NCBI GenBank assembly: GCA_020435025.1
Contig: JAGRAG010000111.1
Span: 1,721-14,512 of the forward strand
Origin: Bdellovibrionales bacterium
GTDB taxonomy: Bacteria > Bdellovibrionota > Bdellovibrionia > Bdellovibrionales > UBA1609
DNA: 12,792 nt
Reading direction: 5' to 3'
Both the position numbers and the translations under genes were made by a program. Below the pieces are notes generated by a model. It was not told the origin of the DNA. It made no database searches and worked only from the letters and a program-made list of their open reading frames with translations. Of this stretch, positions 1-6,931 are shown one piece after another (position 1 is the stretch's first letter; the number at the start of each line of letters is the position of its first letter).

Positions 1-2
1 TG

Positions 3-83
3 TACAACGATTCAGCAAGATGGCATGAAGAAAAATATAGAAATCTATTATATTACGAAGAGTTCGTGGATACGAAACTTTAA
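3..83 (+). CDS. C-terminal tail of an unidentified upstream gene (partial)
   Basis: An open frame enters from the window edge and stops at TAA 81-83, giving about 26 residues rich in Trp, Tyr, Glu and Lys (it contains ARWHEEKYRNLLYYEEF). A second frame is also open, from 1 to the TAA at 91-93, so the frame assignment is not certain. I prefer the first because its composition looks more like a folded protein end and because its stop merges with the AAGGAG ribosome binding site (82-87) of the next gene, a typical operon junction. The protein family cannot be recognised from so little sequence. Confidence 0.4.
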   Translation, partial: YNDSARWHEEKYRNLLYYEEFVDTKL

Positions 84-97
84 GGAGCAGTAAGAGA

Positions 98-736
98 ATG
101 GCTAGCGGCTTAAGTTTTTTGGGACGTCTTTTGGGAATGGGGACGTTGGCGATATGTGTTTTTTCTTCTTTTTCGGCTGTGGCTCGAAGTGGCCAAGATC
201 TTTTTCGGCTTTGCACAGCTTGCCACGGTGATCAGGGCCAAGGGAAAAAGGATTTAGGGGCTCCTGGAATTGCAGGAATGCCATCGTGGTATCTCGAAAA
301 GCAGTTAAAAAACTTTAGTTCAGGGGCTCGGGGGGCTCATGCAAAAGATTTTTTTGGCATGAGAATGCGACCCATGGCTCGTACTTTACGCTCTGAAGAG
401 GAGATCAAAAAAGTCTCCGAATATGTCAGTAAGTTGAAAGCGCATCGCCCGGATAGCACATTGAATGGGGATGTGGCCGCTGGACAAGCTCTTTACAATA
501 CCTGCTTGGCTTGTCATGGTCCCAATGGAGAAGGAAATCAAGCCATGTCGGCTCCGCCATTACTTTATAGTGGGGATTGGTATCTTATGCGGCAGATCCA
601 TAGTTTCGGAAATAAGATGAGAGGGGCCGATCCGGCAAAAGATCCCATGGGCGCAACAATGGCACCAATGGCCGGAATTTTGGCGGATGATAAAGCTATT
701 GAAGATGTCTTAACGTATATTACGACAAAAAAATAG
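98..736 (+). CDS. Periplasmic diheme cytochrome c (cytochrome c4-like)
   Basis: This 212-residue exported protein has two class I cytochrome c domains and probably delivers electrons to the oxidase encoded just downstream. The N-terminus has a signal peptide with a hydrophobic core around residues 10-28 and a likely cleavage after AVA (27-29). Two CXXCH heme-binding motifs are seen: C39-T-A-C42-H43 and C136-L-A-C139-H140. The halves are clearly related: each has a WY pair (64-65, 161-162) and a MxPMA motif (M90/M93, M188/M191) that should supply the axial methionine. This points to an internal duplication, as in the c4 family. The ATG at 98 follows AAGGAG (82-87) at a 10-nt spacing. Association with the oxidase is inferred from position; a role in another periplasmic electron path cannot be excluded. 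Confidence 0.9.
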   Translation: MASGLSFLGRLLGMGTLAICVFSSFSAVARSGQDLFRLCTACHGDQGQGKKDLGAPGIAGMPSWYLEKQLKNFSSGARGAHAKDFFGMRMRPMARTLRSEEEIKKVSEYVSKLKAHRPDSTLNGDVAAGQALYNTCLACHGPNGEGNQAMSAPPLLYSGDWYLMRQIHSFGNKMRGADPAKDPMGATMAPMAGILADDKAIEDVLTYITTKK

Positions 737-746
737 GGAGTGCTTT

Positions 747-854
747 GTGAGTAAGGAAATGGATACTGCCGATATTGTCAGTCGACGCCTGTATTATATC
801 ATTTTAATTTCTACGATATTATTCGTGGGAGTTGTTGTCTTATTTATTTTGTAA
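747..854 (+). CDS. Small single-span membrane protein (35 aa) in the oxidase operon
   Basis: A GTG-initiated frame of 35 codons lies between the cytochrome c and subunit II genes. A GGGAG ribosome binding site (736-740) sits 6 nt before the GTG. The product has a short polar, acidic N-terminus (SKEMDTADIV), a basic pair (R13-R14), and one hydrophobic segment from about residue 15 to the C-terminus. This predicts a single transmembrane helix with the N-terminus in the cytoplasm by the positive-inside rule. The organisation (good RBS, no overlap, 10 nt after the previous stop, 24 nt before coxB) supports a real gene. I do not recognise the family. Given its place, it could be a small accessory subunit or assembly factor of the cytochrome oxidase; that is inference only. 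Confidence 0.7.
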   Translation: MSKEMDTADIVSRRLYYIILISTILFVGVVVLFIL

Positions 855-878
855 TTAAACTGTTTTGGAGAGCACTTA

Positions 879-1562
879 ATGGAAGCATTACTCTTACGAG
901 CATCTAGTTACGCAGCAGACGTCGATGGCGTTATTCATTTGATCACCCTGTTGGCGGGATTTTGGTTCATTGTTGCTGAAGTGGTCCTTTTTTATTTTAT
1001 TTTTAAATTCCGAAAGAAGAACAATGAGAAGGCTCAGTACATTACTGGAGAAAAAAAGGAAGAGATGAAGTGGATTCATTGGCCTCACAATCTCATTATT
1101 GTATGTGATATAGTTTTGGTATTTTTTGCTATTAAAGCCTGGTATCACATTAAACAGGAGCTTCCCGATCCTGACTTTACAGTCAAAATCACGGGACAAC
1201 AGTGGGCATGGAGAATGCAGCATCCGGGCCCGGACAAACAATTAGATACGGCTGATGATATCGAGTTAGTTGATGAGCTTCGAGTGGTGGTCGGAAAGAC
1301 TTATCACTATAAATTAGAATCACTGGATGTTATGCATAGTTTTTCAGTTCCAGTTTTTCGTTTAAAGCAAGATGCGATTCCAGGGCGTACGATTACGGGT
1401 TGGTTTAAGCCGACTCGAACGGGAGCTTTTGATATCCAGTGCGCTGAAATGTGTGGTATCGGGCATGGAATTATGGGAGCAAGGATCATCATTGAGACGG
1501 AAGAAGAACATCAGAAGTGGATGGAAAGTCTTTCCGGAAATAGTGTAGCGCAAGCGCTGTAG
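879..1562 (+). CDS. coxB: Cytochrome c oxidase subunit II (CuA subunit)
   Basis: Subunit II receives electrons from cytochrome c at its binuclear CuA centre and passes them to heme a in subunit I. The 227-residue product has two transmembrane hairpin helices (about 20-44 and 70-90) and a periplasmic cupredoxin domain. The CuA ligands are all visible: H153, C188, E190, C192, H196 and M199 in the pattern CAEMCGIGHGIM. The aromatic stretch GQQWAW (106-111) is the usual electron-entry region. There is no fused cytochrome c domain, so this is the aa3 rather than caa3 arrangement, and the separate diheme cytochrome upstream may fill that role. No typical cleavable signal peptide or lipobox is seen. 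GGAGAG lies 8-13 nt upstream of the ATG. Confidence 0.96.
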   Translation: MEALLLRASSYAADVDGVIHLITLLAGFWFIVAEVVLFYFIFKFRKKNNEKAQYITGEKKEEMKWIHWPHNLIIVCDIVLVFFAIKAWYHIKQELPDPDFTVKITGQQWAWRMQHPGPDKQLDTADDIELVDELRVVVGKTYHYKLESLDVMHSFSVPVFRLKQDAIPGRTITGWFKPTRTGAFDIQCAEMCGIGHGIMGARIIIETEEEHQKWMESLSGNSVAQAL

Positions 1563-1608
1563 TTGAGTATTGAAGATATAACGTATATAGAATGAGGACT
1601 TGAATCAC

Positions 1609-3282
1609 ATGAGTAGTGCGGAACATCATCACGAGCAAAGTATTTGGGAAAAATACATTTTTTCTGTCGACCACAAAGTTATTGGGATGCAGTACATGTT
1701 TACTGGTATAGCCATGGCACTTATTGGTGGCTTTTTTGTGTATGTATTTCGTATGCAATTAGCCTTTCCTGGAATGAGTGTACCTGGATTTGGAACTGTG
1801 AACCCTATGGAGTACAACAGCTTAGTGACAAATCATGGATCGATCATGATTTTTTGGGTGGCTATGCCCGTATTGATCGCTGCTTTTGGGAACTTTTTAA
1901 TTCCATTGATGATCGGCTGTGACGACATGGTATTCCCAAGGCTAAATCGTCTTTCTTATCAAATATTTCTCGTATCCGCGATTATTTTAATTATATCATT
2001 TTTCGTTCAAGGTGGTGGTTTTGGTGGGGCATGGACATCTTACCCGCCTTTATCTGCTAAGTCGGAATACAATTTAACTCCATGGGGAGCGAGCCTTTGG
2101 CTGTTGGCCGTCGCCTTGGAGTTTGTGGCGTTTCTGATAGGAGGAATAAATTTTATTACGACCTTGATGAATTCACGGGCTCCGGGAATGAAGATGTACG
2201 ACATACCGATTGTTTGTTGGATGATCGTCATTGCCAGCATTTTATTTATGGCGTCCGTAGGTCCATTGATCGCTGGAGCTGTCATGTTGGGCTTTGATCA
2301 GGTTTATAGTATTGGCTTTTTTGACCCGGGAAAGGGTGGGGATCCTGTCTTGTGGCAACATCTTTTTTGGTTTTTTGGCCATCCTGAGGTTTATGTTGTA
2401 CTATTGCCGGCAATGGGAATAGTGGCTGAAGTTATCACCACCTTTGCTCGTAAAAAGCTTTTTGCTTACAAAACTGTCCTCTTTACGGCTGCGGCAACCG
2501 GAGTTTTGAGTTTCTTTGTTTGGGCCCATCATCAATTTGTGTCAGGAATCGATCCAAGAATGGCAAACGTATTTACGGTAACGACATTGATGATTTCTGT
2601 GCCGATTGCCGAAATGTTATTTGTTTATATTGCGACACTTTATGGAGGATCTATTCGGTTTACAACGGCGATGCTTTTTGCACTTGCCTTTTTAGCGGAG
2701 TTTCTCATTGGTGGAGTCACTGGGATCTATTTAGGAGCAAGTGGATCTGATATATTCTTTCATGATACCTATTTTGTTCTAGCTCACTTTCACTACACGT
2801 TTGTTCCTATTGCCATTATTGCTACTTTTGCCGGGCTTTATTACTGGTTCCCAAAGATGTCTGGTAGATTGATGAATGAAACGTTAGGGAAAATTCACTT
2901 TTGGATGACGATCATTCCTTTTAATTTTATTTTCATTCCGCTTTTTATCTTAGGGGCTAGTGGACAGCATCGTCGAATCTATAATTATCAAAACTTTCCT
3001 GATTTAGCCGTCCCAGAGTTACAAAATTTGCGGGTCGTAGCGACTGTTGCATTGATATTTATGATTTTAGGACAAATCCCTTTCTTTTATAACTTTATTG
3101 TCAGTTGGAAGAAAGGGGAGAAGGCTGATGCGAATCCCTGGAAAGCAGCTACATTAGAGTGGGCGGCTCCGTCTCCGCCTCCTCATGGAAATTTTGCTGA
3201 ACTACCAAACTGTTATCGCGGTCCTTATGAGTATAGTGTTCCAGGACGTGATTTAGATTATTGGCCACAGAATGTGAAGTAA
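1609..3282 (+). CDS. coxA: Cytochrome c oxidase subunit I (heme a / heme a3-CuB)
   Basis: This is the catalytic subunit, reducing O2 to water while moving protons across the inner membrane. I choose ATG 1609 (557 aa) over the in-frame TTG at 1600, because the GAGG at 1594-1597 is well spaced only for the ATG. Heme a ligands are H76 and H395, the heme a3 ligand is H393, and the CuB ligands are H258, H307 and H308. The GHPEVY motif gives the His-Tyr crosslink tyrosine Y262 and the D-channel glutamate E260. D106 and N113 (DDMVFPRLN) keep the D-channel entrance, so it belongs to the A1-type heme-copper oxidases. The propionate-binding pair R455-R456 is preceded by GQH rather than the usual GMP. 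The K-channel positions are non-canonical (A273, I333, M336; see findings). It is followed 17 nt later by coxC. Confidence 0.97.
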   Translation: MSSAEHHHEQSIWEKYIFSVDHKVIGMQYMFTGIAMALIGGFFVYVFRMQLAFPGMSVPGFGTVNPMEYNSLVTNHGSIMIFWVAMPVLIAAFGNFLIPLMIGCDDMVFPRLNRLSYQIFLVSAIILIISFFVQGGGFGGAWTSYPPLSAKSEYNLTPWGASLWLLAVALEFVAFLIGGINFITTLMNSRAPGMKMYDIPIVCWMIVIASILFMASVGPLIAGAVMLGFDQVYSIGFFDPGKGGDPVLWQHLFWFFGHPEVYVVLLPAMGIVAEVITTFARKKLFAYKTVLFTAAATGVLSFFVWAHHQFVSGIDPRMANVFTVTTLMISVPIAEMLFVYIATLYGGSIRFTTAMLFALAFLAEFLIGGVTGIYLGASGSDIFFHDTYFVLAHFHYTFVPIAIIATFAGLYYWFPKMSGRLMNETLGKIHFWMTIIPFNFIFIPLFILGASGQHRRIYNYQNFPDLAVPELQNLRVVATVALIFMILGQIPFFYNFIVSWKKGEKADANPWKAATLEWAAPSPPPHGNFAELPNCYRGPYEYSVPGRDLDYWPQNVK

Positions 3283-3299
3283 GAAAAGGAGAAATCATA

Positions 3300-3881
3300 G
3301 TGGGATTGGTACAACCTATTGCTACACGGAGAAGCGCCACGGGAATTCCGACTGGAAAACTGGCTGTATGGTGGCTTATTGGATCTGAGATTGTCATTTT
3401 TGGTGGGGTGTTGGTTAGTTATATTATTCTTCGACATTACCATGCTGATTGGACAGAAGAGGCGGCGGCAACTAATGTTTGGTTGGGTGGTCTAAATACT
3501 TTTGTATTACTAACTTCTAGTTTGTTTGCTGTGTTAGCTCACTACTATATGGAAAAAAGAAACGATGCTAAAAAAGCATCTATGTACCTATGGCTTACAG
3601 TAGTTGGGGCTTTGACTTTTTTAGTTGTTAAATCTTTTGAATGGACTCATGAAATTCAACATGGCTATGTGATGACGAAAAGTTTATTTTGGGGTTTTTA
3701 CTATACGGCAGCAGGAATTCACGGGCTGCATGTTATCGCTGGCGCTGTTATAATGGGCATTATTGCGATTCAGATTCGTCAAGGTAAACACTATAATCGT
3801 GTTGAGCTGATAGGACTGTATTGGCATTTTGTCGATATAGTTTGGATCTTTTTATTCCCGCTTTTATATATCGCCAAGTAG
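3300..3881 (+). CDS. coxC: Cytochrome c oxidase subunit III (first copy)
   Basis: This 193-residue integral membrane protein is of the short, five-helix form of subunit III, which stabilises subunit I and its proton uptake path. The start is the GTG at 3300, preceded by AAGGAG (3286-3291) with 8-nt spacing. An upstream in-frame ATG at 3261 would overlap coxA and has no comparable ribosome binding site. Family marks are E114-W115 in SFEWTHEI, H141 and H144 in GIHGLHV, and the C-terminal block LYWHFVDIVWIFLFPLLY (173-190), which is strongly typical of subunit III. The operon contains a second subunit III-like gene (4321-4899) that aligns without gaps around these motifs. Confidence 0.94.
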   Translation: MGLVQPIATRRSATGIPTGKLAVWWLIGSEIVIFGGVLVSYIILRHYHADWTEEAAATNVWLGGLNTFVLLTSSLFAVLAHYYMEKRNDAKKASMYLWLTVVGALTFLVVKSFEWTHEIQHGYVMTKSLFWGFYYTAAGIHGLHVIAGAVIMGIIAIQIRQGKHYNRVELIGLYWHFVDIVWIFLFPLLYIAK

Positions 3882-3897
3882 ATAGAAGGAGACGATC

Positions 3898-4317
3898 ATG
3901 AGTGAGCATGTAGATCATGGACCTGGTTTTTATGTAAAGACTTGGGGTATTTTGTTGGTTCTCTTTGCAATTAGTGTGATTGGACCTATTGCTGAGATTC
4001 GATGGTTAACTCTTATAACGGCCTTTGGCGTTGCTGTTGTAAAAGCTTATTTTGTTGCCGCTAGATTTATGCATTTAGATATTGAAAAACGCTACATTAA
4101 TTATATGTTTGCTACGATGTTGCTAATGATGTTGCTTTTTTGGGGAGGGATTGTGGCAGATATCGGTGCCCACCGTGGATCGAATTGGGTAAGAATTGCG
4201 CCCTCTCAAGTTCAGGCTCCGGGAAGTTTGAGTCAGCCTAAAGTGAATGCAATGAAAGTAGAGCAATCAGACGAAACTACTTCTGAAGAGCCTACGATCG
4301 AAAGTGAAGGACATTAA
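3898..4317 (+). CDS. Prokaryotic cytochrome c oxidase subunit IV-like protein
   Basis: The 139-residue product has three predicted transmembrane helices (about 15-31, 36-57 and 68-88). The motif KAYFVAARFMHL (49-60) is typical of the bacterial subunit IV (CtaF/CyoD-like) family. It probably packs against subunits I and III and aids assembly rather than catalysis. After the last helix comes a hydrophilic tail of about 45 residues (95-139), rich in Ser, Pro, Gln and Glu and ending in an acidic stretch. This is longer than the compact family core of roughly 90-110 residues. AGAAGGAG (3883-3890) precedes the ATG. It lies between the two subunit III genes, 3 nt from the second. Confidence 0.85.
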   Translation: MSEHVDHGPGFYVKTWGILLVLFAISVIGPIAEIRWLTLITAFGVAVVKAYFVAARFMHLDIEKRYINYMFATMLLMMLLFWGGIVADIGAHRGSNWVRIAPSQVQAPGSLSQPKVNAMKVEQSDETTSEEPTIESEGH

Positions 4318-4320
4318 TTT

Positions 4321-4899
4321 ATGATTGACTCTTTGTCTTCGGAAGCCGTTATCCGACGGCGGACCCCAGTATTTTCAAATGCCGTGTTTGCAATGATTCT
4401 TTTTGCCTTTACGGAGTTGATGTTTTTTATGGCGCTTATTAGTGCTTTTTTAGTAATACAAAGGGACAGGGCCACTCAATGGGACCTTCCTAGTAATGTT
4501 CAACTTCCTATCTATGTTACGGCTGTGAACACTTTTGTTTTGCTTCTCAGTGGGGCCCTACTGTTGTGGGCTCTTCGCAAAGAGTCTCAAGAACAGAGAA
4601 AAATTTGGGTGTCTGCAGCGGCTCTGTTAGGTTTTGTTTTCGTTGTTGTTCAAGGAAGTGAGTGGATTGGGCTTATTGAGCTGGGAATGACTATGAAGTC
4701 GACGATTTTTGGGGCTTGCTTTTTTCTCTTGGTAGGGAGTCATGCGGTTCATGCTGTTGCCGGTAGTATAGCTCTTCTTTATGGAGCATCATTGGCTTCA
4801 AGGGGGCAGTTAGATAATGAATCTTTAAAGGCTTTACAGATTTTTTGGTTGCTAATAGTTCTTATATGGCCAGTTCTATATTTTGTAGTCTATTTTTAA
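4321..4899 (+). CDS. Second cytochrome c oxidase subunit III-like protein
   Basis: A 192-residue, five-helix membrane protein of the heme-copper oxidase subunit III family, paralogous to the gene at 3300-3881. The equivalent motifs fall at the same residue numbers: E114-W115 (GSEWIG), H141 and H144 (GSHAVHAVAG), with the closing block FWLLIVLIWPVLYFVVYF matching the first copy's terminal motif less exactly. Conserved E-W and HxxH positions suggest a functional protein rather than a decaying duplicate. Its exact role is unknown: it may replace or complement the first copy, or supply the extra two helices that short subunit III and subunit I lack compared with fused forms. Only 3 nt separate it from the preceding stop, implying translational coupling. 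Confidence 0.88.
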   Translation: MIDSLSSEAVIRRRTPVFSNAVFAMILFAFTELMFFMALISAFLVIQRDRATQWDLPSNVQLPIYVTAVNTFVLLLSGALLLWALRKESQEQRKIWVSAAALLGFVFVVVQGSEWIGLIELGMTMKSTIFGACFFLLVGSHAVHAVAGSIALLYGASLASRGQLDNESLKALQIFWLLIVLIWPVLYFVVYF

Positions 4900-4914
4900 A
4901 GGTACGGACCGTAA

Positions 4915-5118
4915 ATGAAATGCTTTTGGCTGTTTTTAGTTTCTTTTTCTTTTCCTGCGTATGCTTGTAGTGTGTGTGGTTTTGGAGATGATGGCAGTCG
5001 TTGGGCCTATTTATTTACTACGGGTCTTTTAACAATAGTTCCTTTAGGAGTGTTTGCGGCCTTAGGGTTCTATATCTATCGTTATTATCATAAGAGCTCT
5101 CAAGATGAACTGGGCTAA
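4915..5118 (+). CDS. Small exported membrane protein with a CXXC motif
   Basis: This 67-residue protein begins with a signal-peptide-like segment (2-17) ending in AYA before C18, followed by C18-S-V-C21-G, a short acidic stretch (GDDGSRW) and one transmembrane helix (about 32-54). The C-terminal tail is basic then polar (YRYYHKSSQDELG). After cleavage at AYA, the two cysteines would sit at the extreme N-terminus on the periplasmic side. There is no proper lipobox. I do not recognise a named family; small CxxC proteins beside oxidase genes are plausible metal or thiol handlers. Its 3' end overlaps the following thioredoxin-like gene by 14 nt, which argues that the two act together, perhaps in CuA maturation. 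That function is inferred from context only. Confidence 0.75.
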   Translation: MKCFWLFLVSFSFPAYACSVCGFGDDGSRWAYLFTTGLLTIVPLGVFAALGFYIYRYYHKSSQDELG

Positions 5119-5683
5119 GATATTAGTTACTGGAACTTTCACTGGAGTCCTTGTCTCCTTGTTTATTTTAGCGAATCGCTGGGACCAGCAGAGTTTGAAA
5201 AGACAGGTTGTCGAATTTAAAGTACCATTGCCGCTTAGCTCTTCGCAGGAATTTACTAGTAAATTTCATCTTGGTGAATACATTTTAGTGCACTGGGCGG
5301 CCGACTGGTGTGAAGCATGTCATGAAGAGTTAAAGTTATGGAAACAGGTGCATTCTAAGTTAGAAAGTTTGGCTGTCGTGACTTTGGGAATTTTAACTCA
5401 AGATGAATGGAGTGATCAGAAGGCGAAATCGGTATTTACTTTTTCTCCGGATCAAATTGGACGAGATGAGAAGGGAGATCTCGCTCGAGCTTTAGGTGTT
5501 AAAGAGCTTCCTACAACATTTCTTTTGGGGCCAGGTAATGAGATTCTTTTTTGGAAACGAGGAGCCTTGGAGGAAGAGTCGATGGAAAGACTTTTGAAAC
5601 TTATTCCAAAGAGTGTTCCAAGAATAAAAGATATTGTAAAGGTACAGAAATCGAGACATTTAGTAAGATTCTCGGAAATCTAG
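5105..5683 (+). CDS. Membrane-anchored thioredoxin-like (TlpA-type) protein
   Basis: The 192-residue product has an N-terminal membrane anchor (about 5-23) and a periplasmic thioredoxin fold. The active site is W68-C69-E-A-C72 in a TlpA-like context (HWAADWCEACHEEL), and the cis-proline loop is KELPTTF with P136. The CXXC spacing separates it from Sco proteins (CXXXC), although both families can serve copper insertion into CuA. The likely role is reducing the CuA cysteines of subunit II, or cytochrome c apoprotein cysteines, in the periplasm. The start ATG lies inside the 3' end of the CXXC mini-protein gene (14-nt overlap) with only a weak ribosome binding site, so translation probably depends on coupling. 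It is followed by 91 nt before ctaB. Confidence 0.85.
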   Translation: MNWAKILVTGTFTGVLVSLFILANRWDQQSLKRQVVEFKVPLPLSSSQEFTSKFHLGEYILVHWAADWCEACHEELKLWKQVHSKLESLAVVTLGILTQDEWSDQKAKSVFTFSPDQIGRDEKGDLARALGVKELPTTFLLGPGNEILFWKRGALEEESMERLLKLIPKSVPRIKDIVKVQKSRHLVRFSEI

Positions 5684-5774
5684 TGGTTTTTCATAATTTT
5701 TTTAGCTATGTTTCGGCATATTGTTGCATAGCAAGAGAGTCATCAAATCTGGATCAGAGTAAGGAATTGAGATA

Positions 5775-6740
5775 ATGAATTCGCAACTGACGACAACGAA
5801 AAGACAGCGGGATTGGGCCTATGAAGCAACTCCCGTTGAAAAATTAGATCGTCAGCAGACTGTGAGCGCCGCGGTTCTGCGCTGGGGAAGTGCTTTTTTA
5901 GCAATGAGTAAACTTAGAATGGTAGTGATGATATGGGTCACGATTCTATTTGGTTACTTTTTAGCTACGGGTTTTGTCTTAGTTGCCCCTTTCAAACTCG
6001 TTATGACTCTTTTATTTTCCGGTTTAACCGCATCGGGTTCATTTATTTTAAATCAGTATTTAGAAATTGAAGTCGATCGTAAGATGCCTCGTACTCGATT
6101 CAGGCCTCTGCCACGAGGGTTAGTTTCCCCATCAACAGCCTTGTTTGGTGGTCTTATTTTTATGGGAATCGGAGTTTTTGGTCTTTCTTTGTTTTCCGGA
6201 TTTTTGCCAACTTTACTTACGGCCTTCATTGGCTTTTCTTATGTATGGGTTTATACGCCTTTAAAGCGAGTCACCTGGCTCAATACGACAGTGGGGGCAA
6301 TTCCCGGAGCTATTCCTCCGATGATTGGTTGGTCTTTGGCTAGAGAACAGTTGGATTTGGTAGCTTGGCTTCTTTTTTTAGTGATGTTTTTGTGGCAGCA
6401 TCCACACTTTTATGCCATTGGCTGGCTTTATAGAAAAGACTATAAGCTGGGGGGGATTCGAATCCTTCCAGGAAGTGAAGGAGCCTTTTGGATGAGTGTG
6501 CAGACGATTTTCTTTGCCGCCGTAATGATTCCTGCCACTTGGAGTCTTTATTTTCTGGGCTTAACTGGAGATATCTATTTTATCGGAGTGAGTCTGATAG
6601 GATTGCTTTTCTTAGGCCATTCCATGATTTTTTCTATTAAGAAAACAGATGCTATAGCCCGCCAGCTCTTATTTTCGTCGCTTCTATATCTGCCCGTTTT
6701 TCTACTTTTGCTCTCTATCGATTCACAGTTTCTGGTTTAG
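5775..6740 (+). CDS. ctaB: Protoheme IX farnesyltransferase (heme O synthase)
   Basis: CtaB transfers a farnesyl group from farnesyl diphosphate to heme B, giving heme O, the precursor of the heme A used by the oxidase encoded upstream. The 321-residue protein is a UbiA-family polytopic membrane enzyme. The prenyl-diphosphate/Mg binding motif NQYLEIEVDRKMPRT (93-107) gives N93, E97 and D101, followed by the RPLPRG block (110-115). The second conserved region is WQHPHFYAIGWLYRKDYKLGG (207-227). An N-terminal extension of about 40 polar residues precedes the first helix. AAGGA (5761-5765) is 9 nt before the ATG. No heme A synthase (ctaA) is visible in the window. Confidence 0.95.
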   Translation: MNSQLTTTKRQRDWAYEATPVEKLDRQQTVSAAVLRWGSAFLAMSKLRMVVMIWVTILFGYFLATGFVLVAPFKLVMTLLFSGLTASGSFILNQYLEIEVDRKMPRTRFRPLPRGLVSPSTALFGGLIFMGIGVFGLSLFSGFLPTLLTAFIGFSYVWVYTPLKRVTWLNTTVGAIPGAIPPMIGWSLAREQLDLVAWLLFLVMFLWQHPHFYAIGWLYRKDYKLGGIRILPGSEGAFWMSVQTIFFAAVMIPATWSLYFLGLTGDIYFIGVSLIGLLFLGHSMIFSIKKTDAIARQLLFSSLLYLPVFLLLLSIDSQFLV

Positions 6741-6931
6741 TGTAAACGGATTCCTTCGCAATGAAAGGAGGCTGTTTGGATCTATTAAGTAGAGCCTGAA
6801 ATCGGACGGACTTGTTTGAAGGACAGAGTCATCTCGTAAAATTTTAACTGGACATTGAGTATATATCGGGCCACCCTTGGGCGTTTATAAATTTTATAAG
6901 TAGGTCATATGACAAATAGCGGGGGGGCGTT

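Noticed and set aside
894..1241. 115-codon open frame on the minus strand inside coxB
   Set aside because: It lies opposite a gene with full CuA motifs, and its translation shows no recognisable family features.
3261..3299. Upstream ATG extension of the first subunit III gene
   Set aside because: It overlaps coxA by 22 nt and lacks a well-placed ribosome binding site; the GTG at 3300 has AAGGAG at 8-nt spacing.
4903..4913. Odd palindrome TACGG-A-CCGTA just before the CXXC mini-protein start
   Set aside because: A one-base centre cannot form an RNA hairpin, and the site is short enough to arise by chance inside an operon.
5551..5775. 74-codon + strand frame overlapping the TlpA-like gene end
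   Set aside because: It lies mostly inside the thioredoxin gene in another frame, with no ribosome binding site or recognisable features.
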